From the NCBI GenBank assembly GCA_027574665.1, contig CM050650.1:104071086-104135085 (forward strand): DNA of 64,000 bases. Direction: 5' to 3'. A program made the position numbers and the translations under genes. Shown piece by piece: positions 45,404 through 57,400 of the stretch. The DNA comes from Rhynochetos jubatus (lineage: Eukaryota; Chordata; Aves; Eurypygiformes; Rhynochetidae). The notes under the pieces are model-generated. The model ran no database searches. It saw nothing but the letters and a program-made list of their open reading frames with translations, and was not told the DNA's origin. Position 1 is the first letter of the stretch, and every line of letters begins with the position of its first letter.

Positions 45404-48400
45404 CTGCAAAGAGAAGGAGGAGAAAAGGAAGTTCTCTTCCCATATCCACAATCTCCCTCCACCCCCAATTAAAAAAAAAACCAACCACAAAATTCACATG
45501 CAACTACTTCCCCTGTGAACAAACCAATAGGAACTTGCTCTTTTTAAGATGTATTTTCTTTTTTTTTTTTTTTCTTTAACTGTGTTAGACTAAGTTGTTA
45601 GGAAAACAGGCATTTCCAGTTTGGCTGTGGTAGAACAGGATAGCTTCAGATTTCAGAAGAAACCCACAACCCTCTCCTACCAGAACCTGAGTCAGAGCTC
45701 TTGGAAGAAAGTTTCATATTCCTTATTTATTAATTTTTGCTAAGTATAATTAAAAAAAAAATCTGCTTTGTTGAACCCAATTTATCCATTTAATGAAAAT
45801 CTCTCAGCCTTTCCTCCTAAGAGAGGTGCTCCATTCCCTCGATCATCTTCATAGCCTCCACCGGACTCTCTCTGCAGCTCCCTATCTTTCTCAAACTGGG
45901 CAGGTCCCGGAAGTTCAATGGAGAGGTTAAACACCTCGATCAATAATGTTACAGAGGTCAGAAACTGTTCTCCCCAGGTTTTAAGGGGTTTCTCTCTTCC
46001 ACCAGCACTGATGAATTCACCACATGGGGCAAGAAAACTCGAGTAAATACACGAGCAGTAGATCACAGAGCACTGCACTCTTCATTTCTTTCGCTCCCAT
46101 AAGAATGAAGTTACATGCAATCCAGTCAACAGACGGAAAGAACCTGTAAGTGAATTTTTTTCTCCCATGCTGTGCTGGTTTTGGCTGGGATTGAGTTAAT
46201 TTTCTTCACAGTATCTGTACGGGGCTGTGTTTTGGATTTGTGCTGGAAACAGTGTTGATAACACAGGGATGTTTTATTTAATGCTGAGCAGTGCTTACAC
46301 ACAGTCAAGGCCTTTGCTGCTTCTCACCCCACCCCACCAGCAGGTGGGCTAGGGGTGGGCAAGAAGCTGGGAGGGGACACAGCTGGGACAGCTGCCCCCA
46401 GCTGACCAAAGGGATATCCCATACCATATGACATCATGCTCAGCATATAAAGCTGGGGGAAGAAGGAAGTGGGGGACATTCAGAGCAATGGCTTTTGTCT
46501 TCCCAAATACCTGTTACAGGTGATGGAGCCCTGCTTCCAGGCCATGGCTGAACACCTGCCTGCTGATGGGAAGTGGCAAATGAATTCCTGGTTTTGCTGT
46601 GCTTATCTGAGTGGTTTTTTCTTTACTTGTTAAATGGTCTTTATGTCAACCCATGAGTTTTCTCACTTTTTCCCTTCCGATTCTCTCTCTATAGATTTAT
46701 TACCTGTGTTTTTCCTTTAAGGCTATAGGTGATTACATGAAAATACCATGTGGTATCCCCTCCTCATCCTCCCACTTCTTTCAATAGTTGCTTTAACACC
46801 ACCAGAGAACCAGCTGTTACAGTCATGACACATAGCAGGGGAAAAGGAATGAAAAAGAGAACAGACAAACAGATCAGACCCCAGGCAGAACCACCTGCTG
46901 GGGAAGCTGCAGGTGAGAAAGAAATGTCTACCTAACATGTTCTTCCTGAGATCACGTTTGCAAGGAAGAGACACACCACAGCAGAAAACACTCTCAAAGG
47001 GAGCTGCTAATGAACTACCATTTTCTCTGCCCACTGCCACGTCAATGTCATGTCATTACTTTCCTAGTTTCCAGGAAAAAAACACATCAGAATTAGGATT
47101 TGGGGAAAGAAGCCAGGGTTTATCCCCTTTTACTTCTTATTTATACTGTAAAATATTTTAGCATGTTACAAATCCTGTCTATCTGCTTTGCTCCACACAT
47201 CACCATAAAACCACTTCTGAAAGCTCTGCTCAGCCAGGAATTACAGGTCTAATAAAAATCTCCGTAACATCGGTTCTTGGGGTTTTTAGTTATGAAAAAC
47301 ATCATAAATGGCAAATTTACAGGGAAAAAACAAATAAAGTGATGAGGACTGAAAAGAAGAAGCATAACTTTCCTGTAATTAAAAGTATTCCTCCTTTGAA
47401 GAAAAATGTATTCCCCTTGAAATTACGTTTAATAAACAGTGTTCAAATCTTATTGATTTTCAATGCATCTACTTAAATTTAAAAGAATTCTGGTTTAGCT
47501 TAACAAAAGAATTCACCAGGAGGACAGTTCACTGGAAAATTTAATTGTTTTCTAACTCAAATTTTATCGTAACTGGAAATTAGGAAGCTCCCATGATAAC
47601 TTTGGGGATACAGTACGCTTCCTGTGTAACTATTTCCACCATTTCTTCATTTAGAAAACAACATTATAATTGCCTCCCCCCACTCTCCCAAGTGATCTAA
47701 GTGCCTGTTTGGGGAATTTCTTTTCAGAGACTCCTTCATAAAAGTACGTGTGACTACAGCATTGCAAGCGGGGTAAAATCAATTTTAGTATTATCTGAGG
47801 TTCATGTTACTGTTCTCAGATTTAAGTACTGAATTAAATACATCAGGGAGTGCAGAAACAGTTTCTAACGCTGAGTGAGGAGAACCCTTTTTCTTAGTGA
47901 ATCTCGCCGATCTGACCCCATACACCTACGTTCATTAGAAGCTGAATTATGGTCCCTAATTTAAATGGCATTAACAGGGAGTACAGCAATAATAAAAAAC
48001 AAATCTGATTAAAAATGGAGACGGAAGGTCGCCTTATCTAATAGGGAAACAAGAAACAAAGTATTCCTGATGCTAAATTGATGTAGGGAAACCGAATCAA
48101 AACACAGAGTATCAAACAATTAGAAATGAAGACATTATTCACTCTAACATTCCAGAACAGTCAGCAATGAAAACAGATGAGACACACAGGAAATACCTTC
48201 AGTAACAAAGCAAGGTGGTAGTCCTTTGGGATCGTGAAGAAGGAAGCAGGAAGGAGAGCCGTAAAGTAAAAGAAGCACAGTTAAGGTTTATTGAAGCTAA
48301 GATTCATGTGCCATTCAGAAAAATAGCCCTTTATTCCTCCGGCAAATCGCAAGCAGCTGGCGAACCAAAACCAGCACGAGCCCCACATCACTCCGGGAAA

Positions 48401-51400
48401 ACCATGACACTACTTTACATAAAACCCTGGATACTGAAAAAAAAAAAAGGTATTTCAACTTCTACGGCCATCTCAGGGGCAACTGAAACGTGCGCTGAGT
48501 TAGCCAAGGAAATAAAAGAATTGCCCACAGTTGCCGCATCGTGGAACAGCAGAAACAGCGTAAGTAAAAAGCGTTCACAGGGGCATCCATCAATAATTCA
48601 TTTGCCATTACTTTTTACACTACTGAAATTACATATTTTGTTAGTTTTCATCATGGACAAGTTGAGTCACTTCTCAAAGACTCACTTGACGTGAAGAGTT
48701 TCTTAGAGTCATCCCCTCTGTTAACAGCAGAGTACAAGCTGTTCTATTACATCACTGTACTTCCTACAGTAAATTTACGAGTCTCCTTATTGTATTTAAC
48801 ATTACTGTGGTCACAGGTTTTAAACAAACACAGGAATACAAAGGCTGCTTCTCGAAAGCTCTTAAAGACTTCTTAAAAGTAACCCTAAGGTTGTTAGGGC
48901 ATACGGAAAAGTGAAAAGTCATTTCCCTACTTCAGCTGTTTGCTAATTCAACCCAGTAGCCATCAGTCCCTTCTGTAAAAGGGCACAGAACGCGGGAGTG
49001 GAAGAATTTCCTGCGTGTGGCCCTCACGTTGCCAGCAATTACACTGTATTATCAATGCCATAAACTGGTGAAAATTCTCCCCATCATGCGCTAGGCCTGT
49101 GCGTTGGGGCTATTTCAGAACCTTGCTGCTTTGGTTCTTGGAAACCCTTAACTCTCAGCCTAAGTTTACCCACAACTAGTTTCTACAACTTATTTGCACC
49201 AAGGCTGTCCCTCAGCTTAAATAATTTCCACATTTATTCATCCCTCCTCTGGCTCTGAGAAGAATTTATGAAGAGCAGTCGCACCCCTGTTAGCTTTAAC
49301 ACAGCTAAGTTAAAAGAAATTAACCTCTGCTAGCAGTCTTCTCCAGGCCCTGATCACTTAAATACTTCATCTGCAACTGTTCCAAGGTTTTGCTTTGCTC
49401 TTGAAGGAGGGGAGAAGGTGCAGTACCAAGAAGTGTTGAGCTCATGGCCTGAAGTTTTTCTGAACACCCTTGAAAGCAAAAGCTGCACGACTGGAAGCGT
49501 ACCATTAAAAGAAACTATATTTTTATGTATTATAAACTAAGAATCCAGTGCTTTCATTTGTTTCAAGATTCAAACACTTGATACTTTTCCTCTGTAAAGT
49601 AAATGTGATTTCATTTTTGGGGTTTTTTTTGCTGTATGTCCAATGCAATTAGAGCTTCAGGTGAGAACAAAAATCTGTACGTTATACAACAACCACTCAA
49701 ATATATTTAATCATCTGTCTAACCACGTACGATACTGAACCTTGAATGAATTGTCAAAGCCTGATAAAAGCTCTTTCTGATTAAGAAATATTTCCACCTA
49801 GCACAGAATTTTTCCACAAGTAATAAAGTACCTCCTGTCCCACTGCCCCCCGCCCCATTTCTCATCTCTCTTTAGGAAGCTTGGGAAAGGACACAGACAC
49901 AAGTGTCTGAAAAAGCAGATTCCCCCCCACCATAACACCAAGTGAGTAGCACTGTAGCACTGAGCAGTCCCCCTGTAAACAGAGGGACTGCTTTTCAGAC
50001 CAGTGATTAACCTCGTAGTGTCCCTGCCAATAAGGGTGCCAGCTGTGCAGAACACAATTCATTTTAAGACAGGGACAGGGCTTAGATTCCAAGACCCAGA
50101 GAAGGAAAACTGCCATGCCGGCTTGCAGAATAATCAGGTTGGGAGGCACTCGAGGAGATCTCTAGTCCAGCCTTCTCCTCAAAGCAGAGTAAGCTGTGAG
50201 ATTAGACCAGGTTGCTCTGAGCTTTATTCAGTAAGGGCTTAAAAAATAAAGGATGGAAACTGCACCACTCTACGGCCAAAGCGTTCCCTTCCTTGGTTGC
50301 CCTCCCGGCAGGCCCTTAGGTTCCTCTGAAGCAGTCCCCTCAAACTCTTCACAGGGCAAGTTCAAACCCACAGGGCAAGTCCTCAAGCCTCCCTGATTAT
50401 TTAGCCTCCACTTGAACTCCATCCAGTTATTCAGCATCCATTTCCTACTGGGGACTCCCAGCCAGCCACAGTATCCCAGGTGAGCCCCCAGAGCAAAGGG
50501 ATAATCCCATTCCTCAACCTGCAGGCTGTGCAGCCACTCCCGAACACCTCCTACAGAGCCCTGGTGCAGACACATGCCATTAACTGTAACCACACTGTCA
50601 CATAAGAGCTGCCCAAATCTCCAGGATGAGGCAGTCAGCACTGGAATGGTGATCTAGTCGGTACTGCTCGTCAACCCAAACAAAACCCCTTTACAACTGG
50701 CTGTGTTGAGCTTCGCTAAAAATGTAAAACCACAACGTGGCTGCTATTGTTCCAGTAGCAGACTGGAGTGGTTGAGGTAACGGGACATCTACCTGCACAG
50801 GTGTGCGACAGTAAGGGGCAGCGAACCACCTCCAAAGTTACATGTTTAATTCCACGCCATTTCCAGGATTAAAAGTGCTACACTTTCAATTATACCAGGA
50901 TCAGACTGAGAAAGATGTGCTGCAGAAAGCATTAACCCTTTGCACAAAGCCAGCCAATGCAAACAGATCTGACACCAAAACTGCCCACCTGCATGCACGC
51001 CGCGTGCTTACCTTTCAAATTTCCGCTTTCCGAGAGAAAACTTCACGCTACATCCTGAGCAACACGATACAGACTAATTCCACTGCAATGTCATTGTTGA
51101 CACAAGTTCTTCAGCGAATGCCTGTGGCAGAAGCCCACTCTGACTACCTGCTCTCCTACTATTCACTTTAGTACCCGGAAGGGCTCCTGCGGTATCAAGG
51201 ACACTCAGCTTTAAGAGAACAGCATTCAGTAACACGCTACTTTATGAAAGCTAGCGCATCCTGTTAAGCAGCCTAGCTTTTTCCATGGAAAATAAAAAGG
51301 CCTCACACTGACAGGCAACTCCCCTTAAAATTACACGACAACACAAGAGCAACTCACTTCTGTGAATTCGAATATGCCTATTTTCCAAGATTTCTCCGAC

Positions 51401-54400
51401 GTTTTGGCTTCTGAGCTGCAAAATTCAGGAAGTCTCACTAACTAGAAGGCTAGATTACGGTGCAACGCAAGGTAAAGCAGGACTGTGTGTTCACCGAAGA
51501 GTTAAACGTGAAAACGCCCCACAGAAATTAAAAATCACTGTGTAAGAAAGAATATGCTTCATGGTAAACAGAATCGGCATGAAATGCATTTTGAATGAGA
51601 TTTCTAACACTCCTCCAACCTTCATATGGGACAGAAAGAAGACTACAAACAGAGTTTTACACCAATGGGGTAGGAAAACGAGTAATAAGGTGTCATTAGA
51701 GACACTGACTGCCATGCCATCATCAGAAAACTTACACAAGTTCCTAACAAGTCTGTGTAAGATTAAATAGGTACGAGAAGACACAGAGTGCAACTCTTTC
51801 CACACTTTTCCTTACAAACCCAAGTATTGAAGCTATCAAATGAGATAAGAACGCTAAAACACAACTTTGGGTTTTAATACTGGAAGTCTTAGATATGATT
51901 TCCAAGTTAGATATTGGTTGTTCAATCACATTTCCCATGAGAAAGCCAACAGGATGATCTCAGTATTATTTCCTTTCAGATGATCACCAGCAGCTGTGGG
52001 AACCGATGTCTGATTATCCAGCTCAAAGCTCTTACCTTCCAAAAGAGAATACTACAGTGCCGACAGAAATGCAAGGTGTCCCCGTACTGTTCCTTTATCG
52101 GGTAGTATTTCTGAAGCGCAAAGTACATCAGCTTCCAGTCAATGTGACCTTTCTCTGATGGAATCAAATGCCTACAAAACTGGACATAAAATTAATAACC
52201 TCCTTTAAAACTGTTAAAGTAGTCATCAAATCAGGTGGTAAAGGGCTGGCGGGGAGGGAGGGGGAAAGGTAGTTAAACTGAAGTTTTGTAACTGGAATTC
52301 TTTGAAGTCAACAATCTGACATGACACATCTCTGAACAGCAGCAAGAGAGAGATAGCCACAAAAAAAAACCAAGGAAGTCAAACCACTAAAAATAGGAGA
52401 GTGCATATTTGCCAAAAAAAGTAGGACATGCACAACTGATCAACCCCACTGTCCTAAAAAGATTCTAATTATAGTCAATAACCATGTAACAAAACCAATA
52501 TTTAAAGCCACAAGTAATTAATTTTATACTTTAAAAAACCCACTCAGGAAACAGATTTAAAAAATGATTGTGCATTGCAAATAGTGTTTTTCTGTTAAGA
52601 CAGTAGCATGGATTTAAAGAATGCTTTTTCATTTTAAAAGTATATACCTAATTATTTTCCACATTTACTTACGATCTTTCTGGAAGGATGGCAACAATCA
52701 GTGATTGATGTACTTCTTGAGGACATAATCTACATATAAAGATTAGCTGAGCCACAACGGCTGTTCCTCCCCAGCTTAATACACAGCCAGGGTTTATTAA
52801 GTACCTATCTGTAAAAGGCTTCTTGTTCCTCTCAGTGTGGGTTAATGCTAATACATTAAGGGCTTTCTTCAGACAGAAGACAACTCCTAGATGGGGAGAA
52901 TAGCACTGCCTTTGTGATTTCAGCTACACTTTGCTTCATAATAGCTTCCCTGTGTAGAGTTCTTGCTTTTTTCCAAAAGTGCTCTTCAGATATCAAGTAT
53001 GTTTTTCTGGGTTTTCAATGGTTCAACAAATAATACTGAAGAGCACAGGAAAAACAACCTGACATCATTCTGTAGCTTATTAAGGTAGTACGCTTTCAAG
53101 CAGAAAAAGCAGAGTTTGATATTGGAAAATAAATAAAAATCATTAGATTTGTATCAATAACCCGGTAAGAAAGGTAATGTGAACATTTCGGAACGCATTG
53201 GAAACGCTGTGTAAGTGTCCTTTATAACGCACAGGGTTAGCTAATTCTACCCAAACACTTAAGTGATCTTTTTCCCAGCTTTACCTTAGTGTCACAGCTT
53301 CCACTCCAGCCAGTTTTATCCCTGTTCAGTAGCTTACCTCATCTAACCTCAAAATCCATTCAATTGCTTCTTTAAGCTTAAATTTCTTATCCTCATAACT
53401 TTACCTTGCATTCTTCTGAGCCGCCTCTTAAGAAGGATTTTTCAGTTTGCCTTTGTCTGTCTACATTCATCCTAAAGCCTTTCATCTCACCAAAATTCTT
53501 ATTTGGTTAACTCCATGTGAGTTAATTAACTCCACTTCTACCTTTCCTGCATAATAATAATTAATCTCGTAGTCACTGAACAAATGGTACCACTTCAACC
53601 TATCAGATTTAAGAATGAGTATTTTCACTTCCTCCAGTCCAGAATGTACTAGGTTTTGAAGTTTTTCCTCCAGCTCTGATATAAAAACTTCTATTTTCAT
53701 ACCTTTATTTTTACCTAGTCTGATTTTGTCCCAGCATATATTACTGTCAGAGAACCAAGACATCTAGAGGCGTTCCTAGATTAATGAGGAAGTGACACAA
53801 AAGTACCATTTCTCTTTGTACTTAATTTCAGAATGTCAAGCATTTGTTTTATTCTTCTTTGTGAAAAAAATCCAATTTTGGTTTCACCAGACTATTCATG
53901 TAGCCTAAAAGTTTAAGCAATCTGTCTGCCTACCTTGATTAGTAAACAAAATTCTATTTCAGGTACTAAAATTAGAAACACCATAGAGGTGTCCTCTGCC
54001 ACACTTGCCGGGAGCTGTGTACTTTAAAAAATGTCTACTGTAATATGATTTTTTTTTTTTTTTAGGTAATGCAAGGAAACTCCAGTAGTTATCCTAAACT
54101 CACAGACGTGCTGAATACAATATTTGTTATGAACCAAGTCCCCCAAAAAGAGAACATTTCCACTATTACTGCATGCTGTCACATTTTTATCTCAAAAAAG
54201 GAGAGTTCACACTTTGTTCTTAGTATACCATATTGCAAATATAAGAGCCAAATTTATGCAAATTATAGAGTTCATTACCTGCTTTTCCGCAAAATGGTAC
54301 TGGCAGAGTTTTTTCCATAACTGTCTGTCTTCACTGAGCATGTACAAAGTTGGGGTCACTTGACCCAGAGTAATAATGTCCCAGCCATCAGAAAACCTGT

Positions 54401-57400
54401 ATAAGATGTTATTCAGCATATGCAGAGGGAGATCACTAAGCGTAAGACCATTGTTGACTTGCTGGAAATAAGAGGTGAAGACTTTTAACTACAAAAACTT
54501 GACAGTATAAGGCAACAATAAGATTTTTACTTTAGAGGTAACTTGGGTCTTAGTTGAGTTTGTACAAAACCATTGAGTAATATCTATGGTTAATTCTGTG
54601 ATACTTTTTTACTTGGCTACTATTATTCTTTAACTGCAGTTGTTGAAAACTTAAATGACTGCAGGTACAGAAGGCTCTTTAGAATACAGCTTTCCTACTG
54701 TTAAAATATACATAACCCAAATTCTTCATTTACATTTCAAATTATTCCAAAACACTTCCATGCTCAGAAAATGATTCAAGAGCATACAGTCTTGAGAACT
54801 ATGATACATTCAGTTACATTTCCTACCAAAGGGAGCTAAAACCCCAACTATAATAAAGGTATGAACCAATTATTTATAACCTGTAGGATAGCTACAGCTT
54901 ATCCATTTTCATGAAGAAAACACACATGTCAATTTGCCTTCAGACAACTAGTACAGTACAGAATGTAGGACTGAGGAGCAGAAATACAAAATGAAACCAT
55001 TATGAAAGTCAGAGGCAGAGACAGTAGGTTCCTTTCTGAAGTCTGGAGATCGCTCCCCTCATTCATAAGCAAGGAATTCCGTGGGGGTGTCAGATGAGAG
55101 CACTGAGAAAGTTCTCACTGAGATCACACACCTCTGCTGAACTTCTCAGGGGTTATGAGGGTAACCTACACAGCACAACTTGTACAGGACTGAATCTGGA
55201 GCCTACGCTGCCAGTGGCACAGAGCCCGACAGAGCTGGAGGCCGTGCTCCAGCTGGCGAGGAGACAGCATGGGCAGCTGCCGGCCCCTCCTAGCAGAGCT
55301 GCCCAGTCACAAGGCACTGGCAGCACAGCAGCTGGACTCCAGCAGGCTCTGCTTATGTCCGTTTATTTCACTGCCATTCATCTCACTTACGGACTAGACT
55401 TTCCACAGTGTCGTCTCTTATAAACACCTCTGGGACTGTTGTTCTGTTCAGGAATATGCAAGCATTACAGATGCGAGATTTCGCATCGGCTATTTCCATC
55501 TGTGCTGGTTTATGTTGGTTGAGGTGGCACACCGGAAAGAAACAAACGCACCAACTGCAGTGTCTCAAAACTGTCTGTGCTGTGGTGCTTGGGATATGAA
55601 AACTGCTGAGGTTAGGTTCCCCATTTCTCCCTCCTATTCCAAAATTCGCTTTTCTATTCAGATAACCAGCACACACAGCAAGGAGAATTACAAAATTTCA
55701 TAGCTGAAAGCAAATGTATGAAACGCTTGTACGACTTTACTGTGAGCAACATCGTCCAGCATTTCTTCCTCCAGGAGTCACCAGACACGTTAAAAAACTG
55801 CCTGCTTATCATCAGAAGTTTCCACTATAAAACCCTGGAGCAGTGCATACCACATGCTTTGAACAATGTTGCATGATCAGAATCCAGATGCTGAAGTCAT
55901 CATCCCTTTTTTTCCTCCTCCAATAAGCAACTGTGCTAATGAATAAAGCTGTAAAATTGCTAACGGCATATATGATTTCTGTTTTCTTGATCCACCTCTA
56001 AAATTCCTTTTAGCTTTGTATTTCTTTGCTAATAGAACATTTACTTCAGAATTAAAAGTTGGTATTTTTTCCATCTCTACCTGACAGTCTAGAGACAAAC
56101 ATTTTGAAGTCTATTTGGGCGAGAAAAACAATCTACGCATCTCTATCAGAAACCAGCAGTACAGGCACTGTACCAGCCCTCATTAGAAAAGGGCTATTAA
56201 AACATGTATTGGGTTTGCATGACAAGATTTTGGTAGGAGTGGGGGCTACAGGGGTGGCTTCTGGGAGAAGCTGCCAGAAGCCTCTCTATGTCTGATGGAA
56301 CCAATGCCAGCCACCTCCAAGATGGACCCACCACTGGCCAAGGCCAAGCCCATCAGCGATGGTGGTAGTGCCTCTGGGATAACGCGTTAAAGAAAGGGGG
56401 AAAAAAAACTTCTGAGCAACAGCAGCTGATGAGAGGAGTGAGAGCACCAGCCCTGCAGATACCCAGGTCAGTGGAGAAGGAGGGGCAGGAGGTGCTCCAG
56501 GCACTGGAGCAGAGATTCCCTGGCAGCCCCTGGTACAGACCATGGCGAGGCCGGCTGTGCCCTGCAGCCATGGAAGGTCACAGGGGAGCAGAGACCCACC
56601 TGCAGCATGGGGAGGACCCCACGCCAGAGCAGGGGGATGCCCAAAGGAGGCTGTGACCCTGTGGGAAGCCCACATTGGAGTGGGTTCCTGACATGTCTTG
56701 TGACCCCATGGAAGGGACCCACGCTGGAGCAGTTCATGAAGAACTGCAGCCCATGGGAAGGACTCATGTTGGAGAAGTTGGTGCAGAACTGTCTCCCATG
56801 GGAGGGACCCCATGCAGGAGCAGGGGCAGGGTGTGAGGAGTCTTCCCCTGAGGATGAAGCAGCACAGACAATGTGTGATGGACTGACCACAACCCCCATT
56901 CCCTGTCCCCCTGCACCCGCTGTGGGGGAGGAGGTAGAGAAATCAGGAGGAAAGTTGAGACCAGAAAGAAGGGAGGAGTGGTGGAAAGCTTAGAAAATTT
57001 GGTTTTAGTTCTCTTCTACTGTGATTTGATTAGCAATTAATAGAATTAATTTCCTCAAGTTGAGTCTGTTTTGCCCATGACAGTATCTGGTGAGTGATCT
57101 CTCCCTGTCCTTATCTTGACCCACAAGCCTTTCGTTATAGTTTCCCACCCCTGCTCAGCTGAGGAGGGCAGCAACAGAGTGGATTTGGTGAGCACCTGCC
57201 TCCAGTCAGGGCCAACCCACCACAAAACACTACAAACTTAAGTTGATTCCATTTCATTAATTCCGTATTACTTCTCTAAAAACAAAGGAAACAAGTAAAA
57301 CTGTTGAAGATATATTTGCAACTTTGTTCATTTAGAAACAATAAACCAATGTTCAATATGCTTTCCCTCCCCCAATTACTTTTTTAGCATGATTTAATAA

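Larger units (their letters stand above)
45404..52035 (-). other. FBXO25: FBXO25 last intron
   Basis: About 6.6 kb. It contains an ERVL-like LTR fossil (46171-46694, antisense), a CR1 tail (50125-50262, sense to FBXO25) and an unexplained 160-codon open frame on the + strand at 48215-48694. A T-rich run on + at about 45551-45573 lies near the acceptor side. The rest is unique AT-rich sequence. Confidence 0.8.

Noticed and set aside
56286-56813. 175-codon - strand frame and 128-codon + strand frame inside the solo LTR
   Set aside because: They arise from the GC-rich LTR and its 45-bp tandem units, whose length is a multiple of three. Not host genes.
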